A stretch of DNA of 64,000 nt from Herbiconiux aconitum (GCF_024979235.1 NZ_JANLCM010000001.1:1674001-1738000), one strand, 5' to 3'; positions 8,085-16,345 are shown, counted from the first letter of the stretch. The notes: generated by a model from the letters alone, not told the origin. Translations and numbers: made by a program.

Positions 8085-8948
8085 TCAGAAGCGGAGCTGA
8101 GCGGGCGAGGTGATCTCGCGCCAGGTGGGATGAGCGGGCGGTGCTCCGGATGCGGCGGGCACGGGCGCGTAGACGTCGGCCGCCTCGAGGGCGCCGAGAT
8201 CGAGGGCGGTCAGGGTCGCGACATCCGTCACCGGAAGCTGGAAGGTGCGGTACGGCCCGAGCGGGGGGACCGCCTCCGTCTCCCGTGCCCGGGCGAGGGC
8301 GGTCGAGAGGTCGATGTCGCCGAGCTGGGGCGACTGGTCGAGGAGGTAGGCGCTCGCGGCCAGCCGGGAGGTGGGGTCGGCGCCGGGCAGCGGAGGGGTG
8401 GCCCAGCAGGCGATCTTCCAGAAGCGGAGCGGGATGCGCGCCCCGCGATACTCGGGATCGGCCTCCCCGAGAACAGGGCCGGTGAAGACGCTCAAGCGCT
8501 GGCGGTAGGTCTCGGCGTAGGCGAGCACGTAGTCTTCGAGCCCGTTCCACAGCTCCTTCGACTGATTGAACTGCGCGGCCTGCGGGGCGGCATTCGTGTA
8601 GGTGAAGGTGTCGATGTTGGCGGTGGCCGCTGTCGCGGCATCGCCCCAGACGGGGTCGCGTCGGCGCACCAGATGCCCACGATCGAGATCGTTGCGGGCG
8701 TAGACCTCGGGGCCGGTCTGCTCGTCGGCGGGTGCTCGCTCGTCGAGGTGCCAGTCGTCGCCGCGACCGAGGTCGAGGAGGGTGGGGCCGTCGATGTTCA
8801 CTGCTGTCGCGGCGGCGAGCCGGCGGTCGGTGTCGAGCAGCACGGTGAAGTGCGTGTACGCCAGCTCGCGGATGCGGCGCGCCGCGGCCGGTTCGGGAAG
8901 GGGGCACGGGGTGCCGAGGAATCCGGGGTCGAAGCCGAGTGCATCCAT
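8085..8948 (-). CDS. DNA/RNA non-specific endonuclease, DRGH type
   Basis: A 287-residue protein with the beta-beta-alpha-metal nuclease core of the NUC1/Serratia nuclease family. NDLDRGHLVRRRDPVWGD contains the DRGH motif whose His is the general base. Downstream, TFTYTNAAPQAAQFNQSKELWNGLEDYV includes the Asn that holds Mg2+ in this family. There is no signal peptide, so it is cytosolic or leaves by an unknown route; secreted members are more usual. Start ATG at 8948. It converges with the GbsR-like gene and diverges from secA2. Confidence 0.85.
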   Translation of the reverse strand: MDALGFDPGFLGTPCPLPEPAAARRIRELAYTHFTVLLDTDRRLAAATAVNIDGPTLLDLGRGDDWHLDERAPADEQTGPEVYARNDLDRGHLVRRRDPVWGDAATAATANIDTFTYTNAAPQAAQFNQSKELWNGLEDYVLAYAETYRQRLSVFTGPVLGEADPEYRGARIPLRFWKIACWATPPLPGADPTSRLAASAYLLDQSPQLGDIDLSTALARARETEAVPPLGPYRTFQLPVTDVATLTALDLGALEAADVYAPVPAASGAPPAHPTWREITSPAQLRF

Positions 8949-9212
8949 CCCTCCAGTCGAGCACGCCTGCTCGGATGCGCAACCCGCCCCCGGGTGTCGG
9001 GTCGCTGAACATTCACCGGCACCCGCATCACCCGCGTCGGCGACCCGTGCAGGCGCGACCTGCGCCCGCGCCCGGCTCGGTTTCACAGCTCTGCTCACGG
9101 CCCGCCTCCGGGCTGATCCTCGATTCGGGAGGCCGACGACGCTCGGCGCGCATCGGGCGGGCATCGAGCGCCCTCGCAGGCGGCATACGGATAATGGGCG
9201 GGTGAGCGCAGG

Positions 9213-11678
9213 ATGAGCGGGGGACTGACCCGCATGCTCGGGCGCGTGCTCGGCAGGCCGGGAGCGGTGTCGTTTCGCAAGCAGACGGCCGTGGTCGCGG
9301 GAGCTTCCGCCCTCGAAGACGACCTCCGCACGCGCACCGACACGCAGCTCCGCCAGGCGGCCCGCGCCTACGGCGATGCGGTGCTCGGCCGGGAGCCCGA
9401 CCAGCCCAGCGTTGCCGGATCGCGGGGTCGAGCATCCGATGACCCCATGTCCGATTTCCTCGCTGTTGCGCGCGAGGTCGCCGATCGCACCGTGCACCTC
9501 CGGCCGGTCGACGAGCAATTGCTCGCGGCGGCGGCCCTGATGGCCGGAAACGCCGTGGAGATGGACACCGGCGAGGGCAAGACTCTGGCCGGCGCGATCG
9601 CCGCCGCCGGCCTCGCACTCCAGGGCCGACAGGTGCACGTGCTCGCCGTCAACGACTACCTCGCCGCGCGTGACGCCGAGTGGATGGGACCGCTCTTCGA
9701 GTTTCTCGGCCTCGAAGTGGCCGCGCTCGGCCAGACCTCGTCGCGCGAGGAGCGGCGCGAGGCCTACCGAGCAGACGTGGTCTACGTGCCCGTCGCCGAA
9801 GTGGGGTTCGACCTGCTGCGCGATCGGTTCGTGGTGTCGGCGAGGGAGGCCGTGCATCCGGTGTTCGACGCAGCGATCGTCGACGAGGCCGACGCCGTCA
9901 TGATCGACGAGGCCACGGTTCCGCTCGTTCTCGCCGGAGAGTCGGCCGACGCCGCCGCGGGCATGGAGCGGGCGACCGAGCTCGTGCGCGAGCTGCGGCC
10001 GGGCGAGCACTTCGAGATCGACGACGACCGCGCCACCGTCACCCTCACCGACGCGGGGCTCGACGCTCTCGAAGCCCGCCTGCACGGCCTGAACCTCTAC
10101 GGCGACGACGGCGTGGCACTCCTCACGCAGCTCAACCTCGCTCTGCACGCCCGGGTGCTGGTGCACCGCGACGTGGACTACCTGGTCGACGACGGCGAGA
10201 TCCGGCTGATCGACGCCGGCCGCGGCCGGGTGGCGTTGCGGAGGCGGTGGCCGGACGGGCTGCACGCCGCGGTCGAAGCCAAGGAAGGTCTGACCGTGTC
10301 GAGCGCCGGCGTGGTGCTCGACACGGTCACCATTCACGACCTGCTCACCCGCTACGCGAGCCTCGCCGGCATGAGCGGCACGGTCGTGGCGGTGGCCGAC
10401 GACCTGCTGGAGTTCTACCGCCTCCCCACCGGCCGCATCGAGCGCCACGTGCCGAGCATCCGCATCGACCTGCCCGAGCAGATCCTGCTGACCCAGGCTG
10501 CGAAGCGCGAGGCCGTCGTGGCCGCCGTGCAGGGGCTGCACGCATCCGGACGCCCGGTCTTGGTGGGAACGCAGAGCGTGGCCGAATCGGATGCGCTCGC
10601 CGCGGCTCTGGAGCAGCAGGGCATCGCGTCGAAAGTGCTCAACGCGCGCAACGACGCCGATGAGGCGCGGATCGTGGCAGGGGCGGGAGCGCTCGGTGCG
10701 GTCACGATCTCGACCCAGATGTCGGGTCGCGGCACCGACATCCGCCTGGGCGGAGCGGAGGGCGCGGACGCGGAGGGGGCGGGTGCGGAGGGTGCTGGTG
10801 CCGCGGAGGCGGAGGGCGCGGGCGCGGATGCGGCGGGCACGGCCGCGGCTGGCGCGGATGCGGAGGGCTCCGTTGCGGCCGACGCCGGCCGCTCGTCCCG
10901 CGACCGCGTGGCCGCGCTGGGCGGCCTCGCCGTCGTCTCCACCGGGCGCTACCCCTCGGGCCGACTCGACGCCCAGCTCCGCGGCCGGGCCGGACGACAG
11001 GGCGACCCGGGCGGGAGCCTCTCCTTCGCGAGCCTCGATGACGACCTCGTGCGGGCGTCTGCACCCGCCCACCTGCTCACGACCATCGAGCGCGAAGGCA
11101 CGGAGCTGTCGCCCGCGCGTCGAGCGGCGATCCTCCGCGACAGCCAGGCCATCGCCGAGAGCATCCGGCTCGATCGGCACCGCTCGACGTGGGCCTACAA
11201 CCGGGTGGTGGTGCGGCAGCGGGCGACCGTGCTCGAGGCGCGCGACCGCCTGCTGGCGGAAGCCGCGGAAGCGGGGGAGGGCTCCGGCGACTCTCCCGAG
11301 GAGCGGATGCGCGAGGCCGCCCGCCAGATCGAACTGTTCCATCTCGACGACGAATGGCAAGCGCACCTGGCCGTGCTCTCGGAGGTGCGCGACGGCATCC
11401 ATCTGCGCGCTCTGGCCGGTCTGGTGCCGGTCGACGAGTTCAGCCGCATCGCGCGGGAGGAGTTCGACGGCTTCTTCGAGCGGGTGGCGTCACGCACCGC
11501 ATCCGTCGTGGCCGCGCTCACTCCCGACGCGCTCGAGGGCGGTCTGACGGCGCTCGGTCTCGTGCGTCCGTCGGCGACCTGGACGTACATGATGACCGAC
11601 AACCCCCTCGGCACCCCAGGCGACCGGGCGGTGCGAGCGCTCGGTCGCGGCTGGCGACGCGCGCTCAAACTGGAGTAG
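9213..11678 (+). CDS. secA2: Accessory Sec translocase ATPase SecA2
   Basis: An 821-residue SecA-type ATPase. Walker A MDTGEGKT lies near residue 115, Walker B/DEAD is VDEAD near 228, and motor domain 2 holds TISTQMSGRGTDIRLGG and RLDAQLRGRAGRQGDPG. It is shorter than SecA1 (about 900 residues) and lacks the C-terminal zinc-binding tail, as actinobacterial SecA2 proteins do. Unusually, an Ala/Gly/Glu low-complexity stretch of about 45 residues (about 515-560) is inserted right after the GTDIRLGG motif. SecA2 exports a small set of proteins using the SecYEG channel. No accessory Sec glycosylation genes are nearby. Confidence 0.88.
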   Translation: MSGGLTRMLGRVLGRPGAVSFRKQTAVVAGASALEDDLRTRTDTQLRQAARAYGDAVLGREPDQPSVAGSRGRASDDPMSDFLAVAREVADRTVHLRPVDEQLLAAAALMAGNAVEMDTGEGKTLAGAIAAAGLALQGRQVHVLAVNDYLAARDAEWMGPLFEFLGLEVAALGQTSSREERREAYRADVVYVPVAEVGFDLLRDRFVVSAREAVHPVFDAAIVDEADAVMIDEATVPLVLAGESADAAAGMERATELVRELRPGEHFEIDDDRATVTLTDAGLDALEARLHGLNLYGDDGVALLTQLNLALHARVLVHRDVDYLVDDGEIRLIDAGRGRVALRRRWPDGLHAAVEAKEGLTVSSAGVVLDTVTIHDLLTRYASLAGMSGTVVAVADDLLEFYRLPTGRIERHVPSIRIDLPEQILLTQAAKREAVVAAVQGLHASGRPVLVGTQSVAESDALAAALEQQGIASKVLNARNDADEARIVAGAGALGAVTISTQMSGRGTDIRLGGAEGADAEGAGAEGAGAAEAEGAGADAAGTAAAGADAEGSVAADAGRSSRDRVAALGGLAVVSTGRYPSGRLDAQLRGRAGRQGDPGGSLSFASLDDDLVRASAPAHLLTTIEREGTELSPARRAAILRDSQAIAESIRLDRHRSTWAYNRVVVRQRATVLEARDRLLAEAAEAGEGSGDSPEERMREAARQIELFHLDDEWQAHLAVLSEVRDGIHLRALAGLVPVDEFSRIAREEFDGFFERVASRTASVVAALTPDALEGGLTALGLVRPSATWTYMMTDNPLGTPGDRAVRALGRGWRRALKLE

Positions 11679-11693
11679 CCGGCCTTAACCAGA

Positions 11694-11728
11694 GGATGCG
11701 GCGTCACGTGTTCCGTGGCGCCGCATCC
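11694..11728 (+). terminator. Hairpin after secA2
   Basis: A perfect 10-bp inverted repeat, GGATGCGGCG (11694-11703) and CGCCGCATCC (11719-11728), has a 15-nt loop that itself contains CACG/CGTG. It begins 16 bp after the secA2 stop. No T-run follows, only GTCCCCCC, so a structural or Rho-assisted terminator is more likely than a classical intrinsic one. Confidence 0.5.
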
Positions 11729-11752
11729 GTCCCCCCGCCCCAGTCAGACGAG

Positions 11753-11786
11753 AAGTTGCAACCGGTCCCGATTCCGCTTGCAACTT
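11753..11786. repeat. 9-bp inverted repeat upstream of the KAS III gene
   Basis: AAGTTGCAA (11753-11761) and TTGCAACTT (11778-11786) are perfect inverted arms with centres 25 bp apart. They lie about 150 bp upstream of the ATG at 11932, at the edge of an AT-rich region (11780-11850). Position and symmetry suggest an operator or a small hairpin. The AT-rich region holds possible promoter words, but I cannot place a convincing -35/-10 pair. Confidence 0.45.
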
Positions 11787-11931
11787 GAGACTTCAATATC
11801 GCATACCCAACCATAATTTGCCAAGTGTCTTTTCCGAATGTTCACTCATGCCCCATCGGGCATGGTCGCGGGGTTACTCTCGGCAAGGATCGTTCGATCG
11901 CGCGATCCGCTCGACGACCGAGAGGGATGCC

Positions 11932-12891
11932 ATGACCGGAGACCGCAGGGGCAGCCGGATGCTCGGACTCGGGCACTTCCAGCCCGAACGGATCATGACC
12001 AACGAGGAGCTCAGTCAGCTCGTCGACACGAACGACGAGTGGATCACCTCTCGCACCGGAATTCGCACCCGCCACATCGCGAGCGAGACCGACACGGTCA
12101 CCTCGATGGCGATCGAGGCGGGCCGGATGGCGCTCGCCGACGCCGGCGTCGACGCGAAAGACGTCGATCTCGTCATCGTGACCTCGGTCACCAGTCACGA
12201 TCGCAGTCCCAGTTCGGCCGGTCGGGTGGCGGTGGAGCTCGGTATGGCCGGCCCCGGCATCTTCGACCTGAGCGCCGCGTGCTCCGGGTTCGAGTACGCC
12301 TTGGGGGTCGCCGACATGGCGATCCGCGCGGGTTCGGCGACCACGGCCCTCGTCATCGGCTCGGAGAAGCTCAGCGCCTTCACCGACTACACCGACCGCT
12401 CCACCTGCATCCTCACCGCCGACGGCGCGGGCGCCTTCGTGCTGGGTGCGACCGACCAGCCGACAGTCGGCCCCACGGTGTGGGGATCGGTTCCGCATCT
12501 GCTCGACGGGGTGCGGATGGAAGGCGAACCCGCCCACTTCGCGCAGGAGGGTCGCTCCGTCTTCCGTTGGGCCATCACCGAGGCGGCCGGCCACGCCGAG
12601 CGCGCCGTGACTGCCGCGGGCCTCACACTCGGCGACATCGAGGTACTCGTGTCACATCAGGCCAACCTGCGCATCATCGAGCCGCTCGCCGAGGCGCTGA
12701 AGCTCAGCGACAAGATCGTCATCACCGACATCGTCGAGTCGGGCAACACCTCGGCCGCGAGCGTTCCGCTCGGGCTCTCGAAGGCCTGGCACCGGGGCGA
12801 GATCCCGGCGGATGCGCCCACTCTGCTGTTCGGCTTCGGTGGCGGATTCGCTTACGCCGGTCTGGTGGTGCGCACCCCGGCGCGCGCGTGA
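11932..12891 (+). CDS. 3-oxoacyl-ACP synthase III-family protein
   Basis: A 319-residue thiolase-fold enzyme of the FabH family. The catalytic triad is complete: Cys near residue 117 (DLSAACSGF), His near 242 (VSHQANLRI) and Asn near 272 (VESGNTSAAS). The end GFGGGFAYAGLVV is typical. FabH normally condenses acyl-CoA with malonyl-ACP to start fatty acid synthesis; here no other fab genes are adjacent, so a specialised start unit or secondary-metabolite role is possible. ATG 11932 is preceded by GAGAGGG. An in-frame extension upstream to 11785 has no family similarity. Confidence 0.87.
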   Translation: MTGDRRGSRMLGLGHFQPERIMTNEELSQLVDTNDEWITSRTGIRTRHIASETDTVTSMAIEAGRMALADAGVDAKDVDLVIVTSVTSHDRSPSSAGRVAVELGMAGPGIFDLSAACSGFEYALGVADMAIRAGSATTALVIGSEKLSAFTDYTDRSTCILTADGAGAFVLGATDQPTVGPTVWGSVPHLLDGVRMEGEPAHFAQEGRSVFRWAITEAAGHAERAVTAAGLTLGDIEVLVSHQANLRIIEPLAEALKLSDKIVITDIVESGNTSAASVPLGLSKAWHRGEIPADAPTLLFGFGGGFAYAGLVVRTPARA

Positions 12892-12897
12892 AACGAA

Positions 12898-12933
12898 GAA
12901 ACCCCCGCCATGTAGAAGCTAGGCGAGGGTTTC
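12898..12933 (-). terminator. Intrinsic terminator after tRNA-Phe
   Basis: Arms at 12898-12909 and 12922-12933 pair over 12 bp with one mismatch and a 12-nt loop. Read on the minus strand, the stem ends GGGGGTTTC and is followed by TTCGTTT, a T-rich tail. It lies two bases beyond the 3' end of tRNA-Phe and seven bases beyond the KAS III stop, so it may serve both convergent transcripts. Confidence 0.75.
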
Positions 12934-12935
12934 AG

Positions 12936-13008
12936 TGGCTCCGACGGGCGTCGATCCCGTGACCTCACGATTTTCAGTCGTGCGCTCTACCAACTGAGCT
13001 ACAGAGCC
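12936..13008 (-). tRNA. tRNA-Phe (GAA)
   Basis: A 73-nt cloverleaf on the minus strand. The acceptor arm is GGCTCTG/CGGAGCC with discriminator A, the D arm GCTC/GAGC, the anticodon stem CACGA/TCGTG around loop CTGAAAA, and the T arm ACGGG/CCCGT. The anticodon GAA specifies phenylalanine. CCA is not encoded. Confidence 0.95.
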
Positions 13009-13072
13009 GAGCAGGCGCCGCTTGGGGCGGACGACATTGCTGTATCCGACCACACTGTGCCGCTCTAGCGAA

Positions 13073-13097
13073 AAGCCCTTCCGATGTGGAAGGGCTT
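13073..13097 (-). terminator. Intrinsic terminator between tRNA-Asp and tRNA-Phe
   Basis: A perfect 10-bp stem, AAGCCCTTCC and GGAAGGGCTT, with a 5-nt loop. On the minus strand it is followed by TT, completing a TTTT run. It lies just after tRNA-Asp, so tRNA-Glu/tRNA-Asp and tRNA-Phe may be separate units unless readthrough occurs. Confidence 0.8.
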
Positions 13098-13106
13098 CAC
13101 GCCTGG

Positions 13107-13180
13107 CGACCCTGACGGGACTTGAACCCGCGACCTCCGCCGTGACAGGGCGGCACGCTAACCAACTGCGCTACAGGGCC
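13107..13180 (-). tRNA. tRNA-Asp (GTC)
   Basis: A 74-nt cloverleaf on the minus strand. The acceptor arm is GGCCCTG/CAGGGTC with one G-T pair and discriminator G. The anticodon loop CTGTCAC gives GTC, aspartate, on stem GCCGCC/GGCGG-like pairing. The T arm is GCGGG/CCCGT with TTCAAGT in the loop. CCA is not encoded. Confidence 0.95.
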
Positions 13181-13238
13181 TTATGTGTTGTTCCTATTGT
13201 ATGTGTTGCCGACCCCTGGTCTGTGACCACGGTTTTCG

Positions 13239-13311
13239 TGACCCCAACGGGATTCGAACCCGTGCTACCGCCGTGAAAGGGCGGCGTCCTAGGCCGCTAA
13301 ACGATGGGGCC
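13239..13311 (-). tRNA. tRNA-Glu (TTC)
   Basis: A 73-nt cloverleaf on the minus strand. The acceptor arm is GGCCCCA/TGGGGTC with discriminator A. The anticodon loop CTTTCAC gives TTC, glutamate. The T arm is ACGGG/CCCGT with TTCGAAT in the loop. It is the first gene of the three-tRNA cluster, so the cluster promoter should lie just right of 13311, in the region shared with the divergent M23 peptidase gene. Confidence 0.95.
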
Positions 13312-13434
13312 GCGGCGACAACTCATCGAGTATGCCACATCATCTGCACAGTCGCCAATCGACGACGAGTTGTGCACAACCACGGGAATGTCCGTGCATT
13401 CTTCGCGCCCGCGCGTTAGATTCGCGGGAAGCGC

Positions 13435-13452
13435 TGTGACAGATGTGACAGA
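13435..13452 (+). promoter_or_regulatory. Tandem TGTGACAGA repeat upstream of M23 genes, possible MtrA-type box
   Basis: TGTGACAGA occurs twice head to tail (13435-13443, 13444-13452), giving two GTGACA hexamers spaced by three bases, 40 bp before the ATG of the first M23 peptidase. Direct hexamer repeats of this style are bound by MtrA-like response regulators, which control cell-wall hydrolase genes in actinobacteria (established for relatives; applying it here is inference). Confidence 0.45.
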
Positions 13453-13491
13453 TGCGAACACGAGTCCAGGGGAAGAGCAGTCCAGGGGAGC

Positions 13492-14760
13492 ATGAGCACC
13501 ACCGAGAATGCCGGAGGCCGCACCAGTCCGCGGAACCGCCTTCGGCGCATGCGCAACGCGGTGTCGACGATGATCGCCACGGCGGTTCTCGTGGTGTCCG
13601 TCGGCGTCGTCTCGGGCCCCGCCTTCGCCGACGACTACCCGAGCTGGGAAGACGTGAAGAACGCCCAGTCCAGCGAGACGGCGAAGAACGAAGAAGTCGC
13701 GCGCATCCAAGGCCTGATCGAGTCGATGAACGCGCAGGTCGCGGAGGCCCAGGCCGTCGCCATGCAGCGCGGCACCGAATATCAGGCGGCGCAAGAGAAG
13801 TACGACACCGCTGATTTCGTGGCGGCCCAGCTCGAGGCCCAGGCCGCCGAGGCATCGGGCCGAGCGGATGCCTCGAACAAGCAGGCGGGCCAGCTCGCCG
13901 CCCAGTTCGCCCGCACCGGCGGCAACGACCTCACTTTCAACCTGCTCGTCGGCGGCGACCAGTTCTCGAACGATCTGCTCTATCAGCTGAGCGCGATGTC
14001 GAAGCTCACCGAGAAGACGTCGCAGATCTACGCCCAGGCGGAGCAGGACCGCAACACCGCGACGGCGCTCACCGCTCAGGCCACGGTGGCGCGCGACGAA
14101 TTGCGCGGGCTGGCCGACGAGGCGCAGCGTCTGCGCGACGAGGCTGTGGCGGCCCAGCAGGCCGCCGAGGCCGCGCTCCAGGAGCAGGAAGACCATCAGG
14201 TCGAATTGCAGGCGCAGCTGCAGGTGCTGAAGGAGAACCGGGCCGCCACCGAGGCCGACTACCAGAAGGGGGTCGAGTCGCGGGCCGCCGCTGCTCGAGC
14301 CGCTGCGGCCGCGGGTCTGCCGACGCTCCCGTTCATCGCGGCCAGTGGCTGGGCGAGCCCCTTCCCCGGGTCGTTCTCCTCCGACGAATACGGCATGCGC
14401 GTCAACCCGGTCGACGGTGGCTACCGCCTGCATTCGGGCATCGACCTCGTCTACGGCGGCGGCACCTGCGGTGCCTACGTCTATGCGGCGGCCGAAGGCC
14501 TCGTGAACTTCGCCGGCTGGAACGGCGGCTACGGCAACTTCATCCAGATCGATCACGGCGGCGGTGTCGCCACCGCGTACGGTCACAACACCCAGCTTCT
14601 GGTCGGAAACGGCGATTACGTGCAGGTGGGCCAGCCCATCTCGCTCGCCGGCACGACCGGAAACTCCACCGGGTGCCACCTGCACTTCGAGGTGCGGCAG
14701 AACGGCACCGCCATCAACCCGCGCCCCTTCATGGCCGCGCAGGGCATCGAATTCGGATAG
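13492..14760 (+). CDS. Secreted M23 (LytM) endopeptidase with coiled coil, copy A
   Basis: A 422-residue exported protein. The hydrophobic segment at about residues 20-42 (MIATAVLVVSVGVVSGPAFA) ends in AFA-D, a good signal peptidase site. A coiled-coil region (about 55-275) rich in Ala/Gln/Glu follows, as in NlpC/EnvC-like cell-division hydrolase regulators. The C-terminal LytM domain holds HSGIDL near residue 320 and GCHLHFEVR near 395, giving the zinc ligands H-x3-D and H-x-H. It probably cuts peptidoglycan cross-links or activates an amidase. It is followed 10 bp later by a paralogue. GGGGAG precedes the ATG. Confidence 0.9.
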   Translation: MSTTENAGGRTSPRNRLRRMRNAVSTMIATAVLVVSVGVVSGPAFADDYPSWEDVKNAQSSETAKNEEVARIQGLIESMNAQVAEAQAVAMQRGTEYQAAQEKYDTADFVAAQLEAQAAEASGRADASNKQAGQLAAQFARTGGNDLTFNLLVGGDQFSNDLLYQLSAMSKLTEKTSQIYAQAEQDRNTATALTAQATVARDELRGLADEAQRLRDEAVAAQQAAEAALQEQEDHQVELQAQLQVLKENRAATEADYQKGVESRAAAARAAAAAGLPTLPFIAASGWASPFPGSFSSDEYGMRVNPVDGGYRLHSGIDLVYGGGTCGAYVYAAAEGLVNFAGWNGGYGNFIQIDHGGGVATAYGHNTQLLVGNGDYVQVGQPISLAGTTGNSTGCHLHFEVRQNGTAINPRPFMAAQGIEFG

Positions 14761-14770
14761 GCGAGAACGC

Positions 14771-16048
14771 ATGAGCATCGACACCCGACCCGCACGCGCC
14801 TCGCGCCGGCCCGTGTCGAGAGTGCTCGCAGCGCTGGCACTGGCCATGGGCATCCTCGCGGTCGACCTGCTCCGGGGCGCCGAATCGGCATCGGCTGCCG
14901 ACTACCCGTCGTGGGACGACGTGCTCGCCGCCCGCGGCAGCGAATCGGCGAAGAACGCCGAGGTCGCGAACATCCGGGCGCTGATCGACACCGCCCAACA
15001 GGAGGTCGAAGCCGCGCAGCTGTTCGCGATGCAGAAGGCCGACGAGTACTCCGCGGCTCAAGACGCTTACGACACCGCCGTCTACCGAGCCGACGAGCTC
15101 GCCGCGCAGGCGGCCGAGGCCACGACCCGAGCGGATGCCTCGAACGCGCAGGCCGGTCAGATGATCACCCAGTTCACCCGGGCCGGCGGGGGCGATCTCA
15201 CGCTCAGCCTCATCCTCTCGGGGGAGGATTCCGACGACCTGCTCTACCAACTCGGTGCCATGAGCAAGCTCTCGGAGAAAACCGCGCAGCTCTACGAACA
15301 GGCGGCGCAAGACCGCAACACCGCCACCTCGCTGACGCGGCAGGCCGAGGTCGCCGAAGGTGAACTCGAGGCCCTGAAGGTCGCGGCCCAACAGGCGTTC
15401 GACGCTGCCATCGAAGCGCAAGCGGCCGCTGAGGCGCTGCTCGCCGAACACGAGGCGCAGAAGATCGTGCTCGATGCCCAGCTCGAAGCCCTCCAAGCGG
15501 CGACCGTCAAGACGGTGGCCGAATACGAGAAGGGCGTCGAGGAGCGGCGCAAGGCCGAAGAAGCCGCGCGAGCGGCGGCGGCTGCGGCTGCTGCCGCGGC
15601 CGCGGCGGCGGCAGCCGCGAACGGCGGAGGCCCGGTGCCGTCGGTGAACGGCTGGTCGGCGCCGCTGTCGGCCTGGCGAGTCACTGACGAGTGGGGCATG
15701 CGCTACCACCCCATCGGTGGCGACTACCGCCTCCACGCCGGCATCGACCTGGCACAGGCCGGCGGCGGCACCTGTGGGGCGGCGGTCTACGCGGCCGCGG
15801 CGGGCACGGTCATCCAGGCCGGCTACAACGGCGGCCTCGGCTACTCGGTCACCATCAGCCACGGCGGCGGCCTCACCACCGTCTACGGGCACAACAGCTC
15901 GCTCAACGTCGGACGGGGTCAGGATGTCGGTGGCGGCGAACTCATCGCCAGCGCCGGCACCACGGGTTCCTCCACCGGCTGCCACGTGCACTTCGAGACG
16001 CGCGTCGGCGGCACGTCGCAGAACCCGCGCAACTTCGTTGCTTTTTAG
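14771..16048 (+). CDS. Secreted M23 (LytM) endopeptidase with coiled coil, copy B
   Basis: A 425-residue paralogue of the preceding gene with the same plan: signal peptide (about residues 18-42, ending ASA-A), coiled coil, then LytM domain with HAGIDLAQAGGGTCG and GCHVHFETR. The mature N-termini are nearly the same (DDYPSWEDV in A, ADYPSWDDV in B), so this is a tandem duplication. A run of 16 or more alanines (about residues 275-292) separates coil and catalytic domain here, in place of the shorter linker of copy A. The two genes are 10 bp apart and should be co-transcribed from the promoter upstream of 13492. Confidence 0.9.
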   Translation: MSIDTRPARASRRPVSRVLAALALAMGILAVDLLRGAESASAADYPSWDDVLAARGSESAKNAEVANIRALIDTAQQEVEAAQLFAMQKADEYSAAQDAYDTAVYRADELAAQAAEATTRADASNAQAGQMITQFTRAGGGDLTLSLILSGEDSDDLLYQLGAMSKLSEKTAQLYEQAAQDRNTATSLTRQAEVAEGELEALKVAAQQAFDAAIEAQAAAEALLAEHEAQKIVLDAQLEALQAATVKTVAEYEKGVEERRKAEEAARAAAAAAAAAAAAAAAANGGGPVPSVNGWSAPLSAWRVTDEWGMRYHPIGGDYRLHAGIDLAQAGGGTCGAAVYAAAAGTVIQAGYNGGLGYSVTISHGGGLTTVYGHNSSLNVGRGQDVGGGELIASAGTTGSSTGCHVHFETRVGGTSQNPRNFVAF

Positions 16049-16052
16049 CTGC

Positions 16053-16083
16053 CGTGGGGCGCGTGCTTCGCGCGCGCTCCACG
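16053..16083 (+). terminator. Hairpin terminator after M23 copy B
   Basis: An 11-bp stem, CGTGGGGCGCG (16053-16063) with CGCGCTCCACG (16073-16083), has one G-T pair and a TGCTTCGCG-type loop. It starts five bases after the M23 stop. No T-run follows. One base later the first 83-bp structured repeat unit begins. Confidence 0.6.
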
Positions 16084-16084
16084 G

Positions 16085-16167
16085 GTCGCGCCGGTCCCTG
16101 CCCGGCGCGACGCGACATGTTCGCGTGCGGTCGCTGACGCGGCCGCGCGCTCACCCTGGGTTATCGA
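16085..16167 (+). repeat. 83-bp structured repeat unit, left copy
   Basis: This unit matches the reverse complement of 16346-16428 without gaps, at 65 of 83 positions. Predicted fold: hairpin A, stem GTCGCGCCG/CGGCGCGAC with a 9-nt loop; invariant linker GCGACATGTTCG; hairpin B, stem CGTGCGGTCGC/GCGGCCGCGCG around TGAC; then CTCACCCTGGG and TCGA. The differences from the other copy are concentrated in the loop of A, the outer five pairs of stem B and a 3-nt gap, and the stem changes keep pairing. The intergenic stretch 16049-16498 contains no gene; it holds this unit, a triple-arm element, the mirror unit and two terminators. Confidence 0.75.
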
Positions 16168-16205
16168 GTAGGGCCTGTTGCCTGCCGTGCCGTGCGCTCG
16201 TGTGC

Positions 16206-16282
16206 GGAACGACGGAGTTTCGGGCCTCACACCGGAAACGACGGAGCCTCCGCCCGTAGTTCCGCGCCGCCTCCGTCGTTTC
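16206..16282. repeat. Triple-arm palindromic element, copy 1 (intergenic)
   Basis: Three arms: AACGACGGAG starting at 16208, AACGACGGAG starting at 16237 (29 nt later) and the inverted CTCCGTCGTT starting at 16271 (34 nt later). Arms two and three form a 12-bp perfect stem (GAAACGACGGAG/CTCCGTCGTTTC) with a 24-nt loop. The interval between arms one and two can form a competing small hairpin (GTTTCGG/CCGGAAAC). Copies with exactly the same spacing are at 17134 and 55650. It lies between the two inverted 83-bp units. Confidence 0.8.
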
Positions 16283-16345
16283 GTTCTCGGTTTCGTTCTC
16301 GTTTCCCAAGTCGTGGGGCACGAGACCGCAGGCCGCGGGCCGCGC

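Noticed and set aside
10757-10890. Frameshift or assembly error in secA2.
   Set aside because: The frame is open and conserved motifs continue on both sides; the segment is a genuine low-complexity insertion.
12936-13311. tRNA cluster as an integration site for a mobile element.
   Set aside because: No direct repeat of a tRNA 3' end and no integrase are present nearby.
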